The translations under genes and the position numbers were made by a program. From Flaccisagitta enflata (Eukaryota; Chaetognatha; Sagittoidea; Aphragmophora): 64,000 nucleotides of DNA. This document shows positions 38,651 through 50,631 of this stretch, piece by piece. Position 1 is the stretch's first letter; each line of letters begins with the position of its first letter. The DNA is taken from NCBI GenBank assembly GCA_965153355.1, contig OZ231126.1, positions 88,164,001-88,228,000 of the forward strand, given 5' to 3'. The notes beneath the pieces were generated by a model that had not been told where the DNA came from, searched no databases, and saw nothing but the letters and a program-made list of their open reading frames with translations.

Positions 38651-38920
38651 GCTACGCGACTCTAAAACCTGCTAAGTTTATCCATTGTTTGGTCCGTCAG
38701 TTAGTCCATCCATTGCACTCTCTTTGCTTTTATGGGTGGATTTTAATTGGTTGGTTGGTCGGTCGATCCGTCGGTCCGTCGGTTGGTCCTCTCTTTACTT
38801 TTTCGGTGTTTATGAGCTTTTTTGGAGCTCACTGCCCCTGCCAAAATACTGAAAGGACTTCTTCTGTCACGACACCTGCCCACCCGAACGCCACTGGGGA
38901 GCTGTGTATCCGGCCTTGTT
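38651..38920 (-). mobile_element. F1 element, outer hairpin arm lost
   Basis: CTACGCGACTCTAAAACCTG, a GGTTGGTCGGTCGATCC tract, 'TTTACTTTTTCGGTGTTTAT', 'CACTGCCCCTGCC', 'GCCCACCCGAACGCCACTGG' and GTATCCGGCCTTGTT. Similar in length and layout to 23346-23533. Confidence 0.7.
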
Positions 38921-38954
38921 CTACCTCTTTTCTACTCTTTGCGTGTTTGTGTTT

Positions 38955-39167
<213 letters not shown>

Positions 39168-39434
39168 TGACGTCGCAGAGGCAGTATGCCATCGGTGCTC
39201 CAGCTCTGATTTTAATTGTTTTTTTTCTTTGAGTCATCAGTTTGTACTCCCACAATAGTCGTAAGTACTCCATCGTAAATACTCCCACAACACATCCAAG
39301 ATATCTAGAAGTTCAGGTTGAAGACAAGTCTAAAAACGATTTTACGACAGACACATGGTTTCCAAGAAGAAAGCAGGACAAAATGATCTTCAAAGACAAA
39401 GAAACACAGAGACAAAGACAGGACGAAAATAAGT

Positions 39435-39556
39435 AAGAAGAAAGAAAGAATGAAATAAAAAAGAAAAGAAAAGAAAAGAAGAAAAAGAAAAGAAATGAAA
39501 AGAAAAGAAAAGAAAAGAAAAGAAAGAAGGTTAGAAAGAAAGAAAGAAAGAAAGAT

Positions 39557-39629
<73 letters not shown>

Positions 39630-39636
39630 CAAAAAA

Positions 39637-39708
<72 letters not shown>

Positions 39709-39783
39709 AAAAATGAATCTATCGATTGATGATTAAAGAAATGAAATCCTGACAAAGAAACTAAAAAAGAAAGAAAGAAAGAG

Positions 39784-39818
<35 letters not shown>

Positions 39819-39822
39819 AAAA

Positions 39823-39910
<88 letters not shown>

Positions 39911-39915
39911 AAAAA
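39435..39915. repeat. (GAAA)n arrays
   Basis: Two long blocks, about 39460-39712 and 39766-39913, of AAAG repeats with minor variants. Confidence 0.95.
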
Positions 39916-40005
39916 TCAAGGAGTGAGAAATATTGCTTAATCTATTTGTAATTCATTTTAGTTTCCCTAAATTGTATTCTAGCATTGAGGAGTTGCGTAA
40001 CTTTT

Positions 40006-40259
40006 TAGTCGCGTGCACGCGACTCTTTGACCCGCTCTGTCCGTCGGTTGGTTGGTCCGTCCGTCTGTCATGCTTAGTTTTTTTTTTGTCGTTCAACGTC
40101 AATTTAAGTCATTTTGATTAATTTCAAGTCATTTTAAGTTATTTCAAGACCATTTACATTTATTCTTTTAGTCTTTTAGTCTTCTAGTTTTTTAGTCTTT
40201 TAGCCTTTTAGTCCAATGGTCTTAACAGCCGCACGCGACTGTAAGGAGTTGGCCTTGTT
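40006..40259 (-). mobile_element. F1 element, perfect palindrome
   Basis: AGTCGCGTGCACGCGACT (40007-40024), GACCCGCTCTGTCCGTCGG, AAGTCATTTT and TTTTAGTCTTTTAG core repeats, the distal GCACGCGACTGTAAGG and TTGGCCTTGTT (to 40259). Same subfamily as 15589-15763. Confidence 0.85.
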
Positions 40260-40414
40260 TATGTCCTCCTGGCGCTCTATAGATACATTACAACGGTCAA
40301 GAACTTATTTGTTTGTTTTTTATTTAACATGATTATCGTCTTTTTCCGTTTTCTTTATATTTTAAGGGACATCGCAGTCAAAGGACGCTTAACATATAGC
40401 GTCACAACGGGTGT

Positions 40415-40419
<5 letters not shown>

Positions 40420-40451
<32 letters not shown>

Positions 40452-40700
40452 CCTGATTTTCTTTTCTGTCGTTTTATCACTTTCCCAACAGCATAGGGGT
40501 CTCTTGTTATGACTGCGGTAAAACTTTTGATCTTATCTTTAAATGAAGAAAGAAAGAAAAGAAGTACTGAAAGGTGGTGCTTAAAGCAACACATGAATGA
40601 ATGAATGAATGGATAGAAGAATGAATGAATGGATAGATGGAAGAATGAATGAATGTAAGAATGAATGAATGAATGAATGAATGACTGAATGAATGAAATC
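40420..40700. repeat. (CT)n and (GAAT)n microsatellites
   Basis: A short (CT)n at 40420-40447 and an ATGA/GAAT tetranucleotide array at 40588-40698. A weaker one lies at about 40800-40835. The stretch 40836-41440 holds nothing else I recognise. Confidence 0.9.
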
Positions 40701-41447
40701 ATGATATCCATTATTTTCCCGCCTTTTTCGCGCTTTTTTCTTGCTTATGAAATCATTTGTAGTCCAATTTCGATGAAATTGCTTTTACAGCATTTGCTTT
40801 GAATGAATGAATGTATGAATGAAACAATGGTTGAATGAATAAAAAGATGGATAGATTGAGGAAAAATGCAATGAGATAAATGAAATTAAATAAAGATATT
40901 CAGTGAACAGTCTACCTAGACTGTAGAGACGACAAAAAAATTCAGCCCATTATGATGTCCTAAGGTTGAAATTGTAGCAGCGGATGGGGTGGTAGTCGAA
41001 GCTTAGATGGACAAAAGGAAATAGATGATATCTTTTGGATTTTTCAGCGGATTTTTTCAGTGCATTGAGTCAGTTGGGCAGTCCTGCTTAAATGATGTAG
41101 ATTCCCTATTTGTTGACCTTGCTGGGTTACCAAATTTGATGTCATAGTTCTCCTTTACTACTTTTGACTGGTAAAAATCGCGTAAATTTGGAAAGTTGGT
41201 CGCAAGCATAACTCCTTCCTGCTTAAACCAGGAAAGTCCTCATGAAAAACTGTGCAATCGAACTTGTAATTGAACTAATAGGAAGGGTACATACTAAATT
41301 TCAGCCTACCAGGCCATCTAGAAGTATAGTTATTGTGTAAAAACGCTTTTACCAAATTTATTGGACACCCTGTTAAACAAAAGAAAATAAAGGCCATTTG
41401 ACAGGATCTGGTTTTTGTCTAAATTTAAGTTTTCTTTATACAATTTT

Positions 41448-41605
41448 TAGTCGCGGACACGCGACTCTACACCTTGCCGTGTCGGTCGGTAGGTCGGTCC
41501 GTCCGTCCGTCGGTCCCGTAACCTTTTTAAATTGCGAGCGGTTTTTTTGCATTACCGCCCCTGCCAAACCGTCCGCGACTGTCCTGCCGTGTATCCGGCC
41601 TTGTT
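41448..41605 (-). mobile_element. F1 element with GGAC loop variant
   Basis: Hairpin AGTCGC-GGACAC-GCGACT (41449-41466), CTACACCTTGCCGTGTCGG and a GGTCGGTCCGTCC tract. The distal GTCCGCGACTGTCCTGCC and GTATCCGGCCTTGTT close it. The distal GTCCGCGACT is an exact reverse complement of the outer arm plus loop AGTCGCGGAC. It does not match the hairpin's own inner side ACACGCGACT. Confidence 0.8.
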
Positions 41606-41887
41606 TTTAGTAAAAATATCATTTGAGTGAGAAATGCGAGATACATCACGCAGAATGATCGACAATTCAATTTGGTAACTTGAGTAACATTCGTGAGAGG
41701 GGGAAAATAAGGCATGTACAAATGCTGAGAGGAAATGACTATATATATATTTATATAGATGCATATAACGTTGTATTTGAAATTTGGAAATTCATCTGTA
41801 CATCTATCCATCCATCCCTCCATGCACTGATTCAGTTTGATTGAGTTTATTCTTTGTCAACGATTTGTTTTGTCGTTTACGTTTTTT

Positions 41888-42243
41888 GGGCAGCGGCTCT
41901 GAAGGGGACAAAGTCCTGTAGAACACAGGGGGACTTTTGTTCATCAGTTTGTTTGTTCGTTCGGTTGTCCCCCCTCAGGCCTTCTCAGGCCTGAAATCTG
42001 CCCTCTCAGGCCTTAGATCTGCCCTCTTAGGCCTTGAATCTGCCCTCTCAGGCCTGAAATGTGCCCTCTCAGGCCTGAAATCAGTCCTCTCAGGCAGATT
42101 TCAGGCTTAAGAGGGTAGATTTCAGGCCTGAGAGGGTAGATTTCAGGTATGAGAGGGCCTGGGAGAGACAGACGGACAACCAAACGGACAAACAAAAGTC
42201 CCCCTGTGATCTACAGGACTTTGTCCCCCTTGGGGCCGCTGCC
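41888..42243. mobile_element. F2 element, complete, 356 bp
   Basis: Inverted ends: the left GGGCAGCGGCTCTGAAGGGG and ACAAAGTCCTGTAGAACACA pair with the right TGTGATCTACAGGACTTTGT and CCCCTTGGGGCCGCTGCC. The inverted match continues into GACAGACGGACAACC-type sequence. The core is CTCTCAGGCCTGAAATCTGC repeats that switch orientation midway, so the whole element is a near-complete foldback. Confidence 0.8.
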
Positions 42244-42389
42244 TTGCTTCCTCCTATTCCAATTCACAACCATGCAAAGCAGGGCAATGGGTATCGTTGA
42301 CCACATATTGCCCTTGTTATTACTTTATGTATTATTTATGGAAAATCATTGTTTGTAGACTTAACTCAAAGTGCTTTTGAACAAAAACA

Positions 42390-42590
42390 AGTGATGCGGG
42401 GTCACACAACCGTTGCAAACGGGTGGGCAGGGGCGTCCAACCCCCATCCACACCCCAAACCCTTAACCCCACACACAAACATGAAACTCGTTTTCCCACT
42501 TTTCGACTCGATCACCACAGACAGACGGACGGACCGACGGATGGACGGATGGTCAAAGCCTCTTATCTAGTTGCGTGTCCGCTACTCAAA
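42390..42590 (+). mobile_element. F1 element, AGTTGC-type subfamily
   Basis: The left terminus is decayed (GATGCGGGGTCACAC), then CGTTGCAAACGGGTGGGCAG, CCACTTTTCGACTCGATCAC, GACGGACGGACCGACGG and GCCTCTTATCTAG. The hairpin is AGTTGC-GTGTCC-GCTACT (42569-42586), with one stem mismatch. The subterminal GTTGCAAAC matches the arm and loop of the 12836 hairpin, not the AGTCGC family. Confidence 0.7.
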
Positions 42591-42599
42591 AAAACGGAA

Positions 42600-43145
42600 C
42601 CATAAAATCCGGCCTCAAATCTGGCCTCAAATCTGGCCTCAAATCTGGCCTCTCAGGCCGCAAATCCAGCCTCTCTGGTCTCAAATCCAGCCTCCCAGGC
42701 CTCAAATCTAGCCTCTCAGGCCTCAGATCTGGCCTCTCATGCCACAAATCTGGCCTCTCAGGCCACAAATCTGGCCTCTCAGGCCTCAAATCTGGCTTCT
42801 CAGGACTCAAATCAAAATTCTCAGGCCTCAAACCTGGCCTCTCATGCCTCAAATTAGGCCTCTCAGGCCTCTAATCAGCCATCTAAACCTCTATGCATTG
42901 CTCCAAGGCTTCAAATCAGTCCTCTGGCCTCTCAAGCCTTAATCCAGCTCTCTCAAGCCTCAAGTTAACCCTCCCAAGCTTCCAATTGGCATTCTGAGGC
43001 CTTATCTCAGCCTTCTTAGACCTAAGTTTAGGCTCTTGAATGCCTTCAGTCAGCCCTCTATAGCATTTCATCCACTTCTTCAGGTAGGACGAACGAAAGT
43101 CCCCCTGTGTTCTACAGGACTTTGTCCCCTTCGGGGCCGCTGCCC
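42600..43145. mobile_element. F2-type core array plus one F2 terminus
   Basis: About 22 copies of a unit near 21 bp (CTCAAATCTGGCCTCTCAGG), decaying to the right. The right terminus AGTCCCCCTGTGTTCTACAG and GACTTTGTCCCCTTCGGGG, CCGCTGCC, ends at 43144. No left F2 terminus was found; the array begins directly after the F1 hairpin. The seven-residue periodic frame (KSGLSGL) is a product of the 21-bp unit. Confidence 0.7.
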
Positions 43146-43184
43146 TGCTTCCCCTCACTCTAATTCACAATCACTCAAAGCAGG

Positions 43185-43323
43185 GCAACGGGTGTCGCTG
43201 ACCACATATTGCCCTTGGGCGACCTGTTCCATTTTTCGACTCGATCACCACAGACAGATGAACGGACCGACGGATGGACGATTGGACAAAGCCTCTTATG
43301 GAGTTGCGTGTCCGCTACTTAAA
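43185..43323 (+). mobile_element. F1 3' half, AGTTGC-type
   Basis: TTTTTCGACTCGATCACCAC, GACCGACGGATGGACG, AAAGCCTCTTATGGAG and the hairpin AGTTGC-GTGTCC-GCTACT (43302-43319). Nearly identical to the right half of 42390-42590. Confidence 0.65.
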
Positions 43324-43339
43324 ACAAGTCATCCAAGGA

Positions 43340-43784
43340 TTGCACATGGTCAGCGGTACCCGATGCCCTGCTTGGAATGATAGCTGAAGAAGTGGTGTGA
43401 GAGCAGGGCAGCGGCCCCAAAGGGCCGATGTCCTGTAGGACACAGGGGTGAACCGTTACGTACGTCTGTCCTGACAAGGCTGATTTAGGGCCTTGAAGAG
43501 CTAATTTTTGGCCTCAGAGGACTGATTTTTGGCCTGAGAGGGCTGATTTTGGGCTTGAGAGGGCTAATTTGGGGCCTGCGAGGGCTAATTTGGGGCCTAA
43601 GAGGGGCCTCGGGGGGGGGGGGTTGGCCTGAGAGGGCTGATTTTGGGCTTGAGAGGGCTAATTTGGGGCCTGAGAGGGCTAATTTGGGGCCTGAGAGGGG
43701 CCTTGGGGGGGAACGGACAGACAGACGTACGTGATGGTTCACCCCTGTGTCCTACAGGACATCGGCCCTTTGGGGCCGCTGCCC
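43340..43784. mobile_element. F2 element with 64-bp inverted termini
   Basis: GGTCAGCGGTACCCGATGCC and a GCCCTGCT/AGCAGGGC hairpin lead into the inverted repeat proper, 43406-43784. The outermost 49 bases are a perfect inverted match (GGGCAGCGGCCCCAAAGGGC inward to CAGGGGTGAACC). The match extends to about 64 bases with two mismatches (CACGTACGTCTGTC). The core is (GAGAGGGCTAATTTGGGGCC)n. A long G-run occurs at 43611-43621. Confidence 0.85.
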
Positions 43785-43864
43785 AAAAACGGAACCATTA
43801 AATCCGAAATGAGCGAAGAAGTTGGCGGGAGGAACCTTCGAGATAAAACTCAAAAAAGTCACAA

Positions 43865-44180
43865 AGGCGCAAAATGCTCTGCGATACCCGACTTACCCGT
43901 TACCTCTAGATTATGTATGTGGTAATCAAAGGGGCACCGGCCCCAAAGAAGCCAAAGACTCATGTGAGGTTAGGATCTGAGCTTCTAGGCTGAAAGAAAA
44001 TTTTGAGACTGGGATTTTAGCCTCAAGGCTACAATTTAAGCCTCAAAGCTGGGATTTGAGCCTTGAGTCTGAATTTTAAGACTTATGATGGATAGATGGA
44101 AATTGGAGAAGAAAGAAAAGAAGCAGAAATTTCTCTTTTGTGTGAAAGCATAGGTCATCAGACCCATCGGGACCGCTGCC
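43865..44180 (+). mobile_element. F2 element, diverged
   Basis: The left block GCGATACCCGACTTACCCG and AAAGGGGCACCGGCCCC. The core is of GGGATTTGAGCCTCAAGGCT-type units, and the right end is GTGTGAAAGCATAGGTCATC and CGGGACCGCTGCC. Belongs with 6981-7630. Confidence 0.65.
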
Positions 44181-45644
<1,464 letters not shown>

Positions 45645-46337
45645 AGAGAGACACAGAGATACAGAAAGAGAGAAACAGAAAGTGTAAGAAAGGGAGGAGT
45701 AAAGAGAGAAATAGAAATTAATGGAAAAGAGAAGAACTTACTAAAAAAAAAGTACTTACAGATCGACTAACTTACAAATCCTGACAGACCACAAACAGCG
45801 TGACAGAAATGAAACAAAAACAAAAGCAAAGGAAATGTTCTTTTGACAAAACAAAATGTTGGAGAGAGATAAACAGACAGACAGACAGACAGACAGACTA
45901 GCTTGCTGGATAGATTATGGGGTTCATTCAACCAAAGACTGAACTTTAACGTGTGTGTGAAGTAGTTCATCATTCTGCGAATTACAGAACGAGTTTCCTT
46001 GAATTTAGTACCACCTAGTATCTACTACCTAGCTCATGAATATAGGGACACCTAAAAGAAGTAATAAATTCAAAAGATACTGTGTTTAAATGAATTAAGC
46101 TAATCATCTCTAATTGGTTGCAATTTAAAGGGTTTGAATTTATAGTTAACAGCTTAACTTGTTTAGGCACAGTATCTTTTAAAAGCAGATGTTTATTTCC
46201 ACCTGTCTATGTATTTATGAACTAGATAGTAGATCATAAATATGCAAGCACATGAAAGAAGGCATCAATTTAAGAAAGATGCCAAGCGTTAACAAATTAG
46301 GGCACTGACCCCAGGTTGAATTTGACACAGATCCGCT

Positions 46338-46619
46338 TTGTCAGTTGGTCCGTCGGTCGGTTGGTTGGTTGGTCGGTTGGTTGGTCCCCTTTTTACTTTT
46401 TTGGCGTTTTTAAGCTTTTTGGGCTCACAGCTCCTTCCCAAATGCTATAATGAGTCATTCTAAGTCATTTTAAGTCATCTCAGGTCACCTTGAGTCATTT
46501 AAACTCAATTTAAGTCATCTTAAGCTATCATTTCAGGTCACCTTAAATCATTTAAACTCAATTTAAGTCATCTTAAGCTATTTGTGTCCTGCATGCGACT
46601 TATAGGTGTTGGCCTTGTT
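46338..46619 (-). mobile_element. F1 element lacking its hairpin
   Basis: TTTGTCAGTTGGTCCGTCGG, a GGTTGGTTGGTCGG tract, TTTACTTTTTTGGCGTTTTT, AAGTCATTTTAAGTCATCT repeats, GCATGCGACTTATAGG and TGTTGGCCTTGTT. The head before the GTCC tract is lost. Confidence 0.7.
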
Positions 46620-46743
46620 CAACTAAGATCAATCTTAGGTCAGAAGCACTATTTGTCTAGATGCAATACCTTTTGAAAGTTGATGCTTCTTTTCAGGTAT
46701 CCGTACCTATATTTATGAGCGAAATGGTAAGAGCGGCCATTTT

Positions 46744-47172
46744 TTTAGCCGCATGAACGGGACTCTAGAAGCGGCTTTGTCTGTCGGTCGTTCTGTTGGT
46801 CGGTCCGTCATGCACATTTTTGAAATATAGCTTAAATCTTCATTTTAAAGGAACTTAAGGGTACTTTAGAGCACTTAATGGTACTTTAGGGTACTTAAGG
46901 GTACTATAGGTATTAAGGGTACTACAGGGTACTTTAGGTACTTTTTGGTACTTAAGGGTACTTTAGGGTACTTTAGGGTACAAGAGGTACTTAAGGGTAC
47001 TTAAAGGTAGTTTAAGTACATTATTTTTATTCATTACCTTCATTGCCTTTACCTTTATTATCTTTAACTTTGCCTTTATTACCTTTACCTTTACCTTTAT
47101 TACCTTTACCTTTATTACCTTATTACTTTTATTACCTTTATTACCACGCGACTAAGGTTTGTTGACTTTGTT
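46744..47172 (-). mobile_element. Decayed F1 with TACTTTAGGG core
   Basis: A decayed hairpin AGCCGCATGAACGGGACT, then CTAGAAGCGGCTTTGTCTG and GTCGGTCGGTCC. The core consists of (TACTTTAGGG)-like 10-bp units (46855-47010) and (ACCTTTATT) units (47040-47140). The right end CCACGCGACTAAGG and TTGACTTTGTT is a mutated F1 terminus. Confidence 0.6.
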
Positions 47173-47199
47173 ACATTTTTAACTCATGATTTGGAAAAA

Positions 47200-47440
47200 A
47201 AGTGGAAGAAACGACGTTCCTTCGGTCTTTTTGAGTCCTGGAGAGGTTTTTGGACTTCCCTATATCTCACAAAGCGCTTGAGAAAGTTGGTTAGCTTTGG
47301 GGGCCAAACGGGACTACGCATGAAATTCATAGCTAAGAAAGAGCTAATTCTCCTCTTTCAGATGACGCCAAGCAGAATTCTGTGCGATCGATACTTTTGG
47401 AGCTATGATTTTTTCAATCTTTTTTTATTTTTTCGCATTT
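47200..47440 (+). repeat. Dispersed repeat, copy 2
   Basis: Colinear with the minus strand of 29165-29400 (see that entry). The apparent 102-codon frame is not conserved in the other copy. Confidence 0.75.
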
Positions 47441-47523
47441 TTGGTTTTTTTTCCAAAGATCAATATTTCTCATTGATCCTAACTTCGGGCCCTATGTAAC
47501 ATGAAAAAAGAGGCATGCTGCTT

Positions 47524-47524
<1 letters not shown>

Positions 47525-47569
<45 letters not shown>
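47525..47569. repeat. (CT)n array
   Basis: Short pure dinucleotide run upstream of the PDZ gene region. Confidence 0.9.
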
Positions 47570-47576
<7 letters not shown>

Positions 47577-48227
47577 CCTCTCCTTTCCTTCCAGCATTTA
47601 TGACTTTTTTCCTACGGCGATTAGCCGCCTTTATTGGTACTTGAATTAGGCTTCATTTGTGAGGGATTGAGTGGCCTGAGATTTCTGGGGTGACTCGAGG
47701 TGGCAGGGGTGAGTGACCCTTCATGCCCGTTTCGCCACTTCAACACACACACACGACCTTGAATAAGTACTGTATGGAGCGTAAGCAAGGTTGCATAACT
47801 CGTAACTCGCCGACCATGCATGGTAATTGTCCAAAGTACTTCCTCAATTTGTTTACGATGGGAAGCAAAAAATTCTATTTCGTCTGACTTCCGATTTGTA
47901 TGGCCTGAGAAACAGAGACCGGTTTAAGGCAGGAGAGAAATAGACAGAGAGACAGATAAAAAAAATTGAGTATGATACATGCACTCAGCTTTCATGACCT
48001 CATGACGTTGCAGTTTATTTTTTTGTTCTATGGAGACAAAAAAACAAAAAAAACACCCGAGACAGAGTTGTGACACCCTCGATTGAGTTGAGAGAAGCTT
48101 TTTTTCAAGACAGTGTGGGAAAAAGCCTTTCATCTTGGGTTTTGTGGGGAATAGATAGAAGTGTGCCCATTTCATTCCAGTATTCAAAAAATTTCGAATT
48201 TTTGGAATTTATGCCTTCCTCCCTCCT

Positions 48228-48243
48228 TCTCTCTCTCTATCTC

Positions 48244-48296
<53 letters not shown>
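48228..48296. repeat. (CT)n tract just upstream of the first PDZ exon
   Basis: CT-rich run ending 26 bases before the exon at 48323. It adds to the polypyrimidine tract CCCTTTTGTCTCATTCAG of that acceptor. Confidence 0.9.
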
Positions 48297-48298
<2 letters not shown>

Positions 48299-48322
48299 GC
48301 CTTGCCCTTTTGTCTCATTCAG

Positions 48323-48445
48323 GCGCGAGTCCTTTGCCTCGTCGGTCGCCGCCGCCACCGCCACAAGAGGGCGAAACTCGTCACGTCAGAGTGGAAAATA
48401 AGCCACAAATGGGAATCACTATCAAAGAAAGACCTAATAATCAAG
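48323..48445 (+). CDS. PDZ-scaffold gene, exon a (start of first PDZ domain)
   Basis: An internal exon, 123 bp. The acceptor is TTTTGTCTCATTCAG|GC and the donor AATCAAG|GTATGT. It enters in phase 1 and leaves in phase 1. It encodes a Pro-rich lead (PRRSPPPPPQEGE) followed by 'TRHVRVENKPQMGITIKE' and 'RPNNQ', i.e. beta-1, the carboxylate-loop region and beta-2 of a PDZ domain. The Pro-rich lead looks like an inter-domain linker. The last G joins the GT of the next exon to make the Gly of 'GVFVASVEE', so the splice restores the domain. PDZ domains bind C-terminal peptides and scaffold cortical or junction complexes. The domain pair resembles DLG5 PDZ3-4 (inference). The exon's 3' half and donor are duplicated several times in the intron that follows. 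Confidence 0.85.
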
Positions 48446-48481
48446 GTATGTTATTGTCATGTGAGGTATATTTATGTTATA

Positions 48482-48548
48482 GTTGAAAAAAAGCCACAAA
48501 TTGGAATCACTATCAAAGAACGACCTACTAGTGATAATCAAGGTATGA
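48482..48548 (+). repeat. Copy of exon a 3' edge with donor
   Basis: GTTGAAAAAAAGCCACAAAT, TGGAATCACTATCAAAGAAC, GACCT...GATAATCAAG|GTATGA. It matches exon a 48390-48455 with about 10 differences and a 5-base insertion. The donor is still GT-bearing. Reading from exon a into this copy meets a stop at about 48484. Confidence 0.85.
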
Positions 48549-48549
48549 C

Positions 48550-49750
48550 ACGATGAAAACTATCATGACACTTCAGTTTCGCCAGGAGCAAAAAAAATCA
48601 TCATTTTTTTAACCAAAAACAAATAATCCACCTGATAGTATAGGTCACTTTGGGTAGTTAACTGCAATAATTGATGCAAAATCTCATCCAAAAAAAAAGT
48701 TGGTGATTTTTCTTTTAAAAATAACTAATTTCATAAATTTTATAAATTGATATCAAAAATTTTATGAATAGATACTAAAAATTGTCTGATCATAATGAAA
48801 ATGACATGCAGGTGATTGGGTGCTTCATTTAACTACCATGAAAATTTCATGACTTTTCTTTAACAGGAAGTGCCCCATTGAAAACTCTAAACAAAAAATA
48901 TCCTTTTTTTTATATATTTCTGTTGAATCTGACATTGGTGCACCCTAAATAATAAATTTGCATAGAAATTGAAAAAACATCAGACGCTAGCAAATTACAT
49001 TATCTTGGGTCTGATGTTTTTAAAAATGCAAAATTTTCATCTATGTTCAAGATTTGTTATTTTGGGGATAAAAAATATTTTTTGCAAAAATTTCAAATTT
49101 CATAATTTGGAATAGAAAAACTCACAGAATTGATACTTTAAGTCAACCGATTGTTACAAAATTTGGAATGCTAAAGGTTTAGTGCTTCTTCTGACTACCA
49201 TTCAAATTTCATGACTTTACTCCAATGGGAAGTACCCCAAATGAATTTTTTGAAAAAAAATATCCTTTTTTTCAAAAATTCAATTATCAGCTGATATTTT
49301 CCAAAAGGAACCTGATAAAGACATCCAAAATGCTGAAAATGATGTGGCAAAAATTGTTTATACAAGTGTCAGATAGATATGAACAGCCTCTCAAAAAAAA
49401 CCCGACCACATTATACAAATTGTGTCAGTAATAATGCAGTAAAGATACCTCTTTAGAATTATTCTTACTCTTTCCTGAGATTTTGCTTGATAATTTTGCC
49501 ATTTTAGTACTATTTTACTCTACAAAGCATGCAATTTGAAAACCGATTCTTTGAAATAGTATGAATGGGCTCACATGGCACATATCAAAACAGATTTTTG
49601 GTCAAGCATGGATAATTTCAAAGAAAAAAAATGATGCAAATAAGTGATGGAACAAGAGTCAAGATACAGTTCTTGATGTCGTATGTTCAATGCGATTCGT
49701 TCTTGTCCAAATGTGGGCATGTAATATGTAATATGAGTTATAGTCGTATT
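48550..49750. other. Intron sequence, AT-rich
   Basis: Part of the 5.5-kb intron between exons a and b. Nothing else recognised. Confidence 0.5.
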
Positions 49751-49752
49751 AA

Positions 49753-49956
49753 TGTAGAAAAATAAGCCACTATCAAGGTATGTCATCGTCACGTGACTTA
49801 TTGTTTCACTTGTCATACAAATTAAAGTCATGTCAAAGTAGAAAACAAACCACAAATGGGAATCATTAGCAAAGAAAGACCTGATGATAAGGGTGTGTCA
49901 CAATTCACATGAGGTGGAGACTAGAGTCATTTCAGAATCAAAAATGAGCCAAATAC
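49753..49956 (+). repeat. Three further exon-a edge copies
   Basis: 49753-49796 (AGAAAAATAAGCCAC joined to TATCAAG|GTATGTCATC, interior deleted). 49834-49912 (GTCAAAGTAGAAAACAAACC to GATAAG|GGTGTG, followed by CACATGAGG, matching exon-a intron sequence). 49924-49956 (GTCATTTCAGAATCAAAAAT). Together they show repeated local copying of one exon-intron boundary. Confidence 0.75.
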
Positions 49957-50003
49957 AAAGGATGTGAAGGTAGAGCGATAAATCTACGAGAAAAAAGAAA
50001 ATG

Positions 50004-50561
50004 AACAAGGCCGGATACACGGGCCAAGACGGTGCGCCGGGCGTTATTAATCCATAGCTATCCCTAGCTCCATCAGACCTATCCCTAGCTCTATCTGACC
50101 ATTCCTAGCTCTATAAGACGTATCCCGAGCTCTATCAGGCCTCTCCCGAGCTCTATCAGACCTTTCCCGAGCTCTATCAGACCTTTCCCGAGTTCTATCA
50201 GACCTATCCTAAGACCTATCCGACCTATCACCAGACCCATCCGACCTATCCCCAGCTCTATAAGACCTAACCGTAGCTGATTATATTAGTGAATGAAATG
50301 ACGAGTATCATTTATGATGAACGATACGAGTCCTCTATTGATTTCAAACATTTTTAGCGATTTTTCATTCAAGCGGGACTGATGGATGGACGGACGAACG
50401 GACAGAGCTTCTTATAGAGATGCTATGGCGCATCTAAAAATCATATTTCTGAATCATTTCCAGTGATTTTTGCTTCTTTTTGAGATTTTCAATTCGAGCG
50501 TGACGTGACCGACCAACCGACCAACCAACAGAGCCTCTTATAGAGGTGCTTTGGCGCACCT
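50004..50561 (+). mobile_element. F1 element with two 3' hairpins
   Basis: The left terminus is AACAAGGCCGGATACACGGG, with subterminal GACGGTGCGCCGGGCG. The core is about 20-bp units (CTATCAGACCTTTCCCGAGC, 50060-50270). Two successive right ends follow. The first is AGATGC-TATGGC-GCATCT (50418-50435) after GGACGGACGAACGGACAGAG. The second is AGGTGC-TTTGGC-GCACCT (50544-50561) after GACCGACCAACCGACCAACC. The left-end GGTGCGCC matches the second, outer hairpin's GGTGC rather than the inner GATGC. Confidence 0.75.
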
Positions 50562-50631
50562 AAAAAAGAAAAGCGGGCTGACAACATCGACACTTGATGA
50601 ATTGTACAGCGGAGATGGTGTGAGAACTCTC

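Noticed and set aside
42575-42942. Heptapeptide-repeat frames (KSGLSGL, PQIWPLR)
   Set aside because: They follow from a 21-bp DNA unit that is open in several frames and on both strands, inside an F2 core array.
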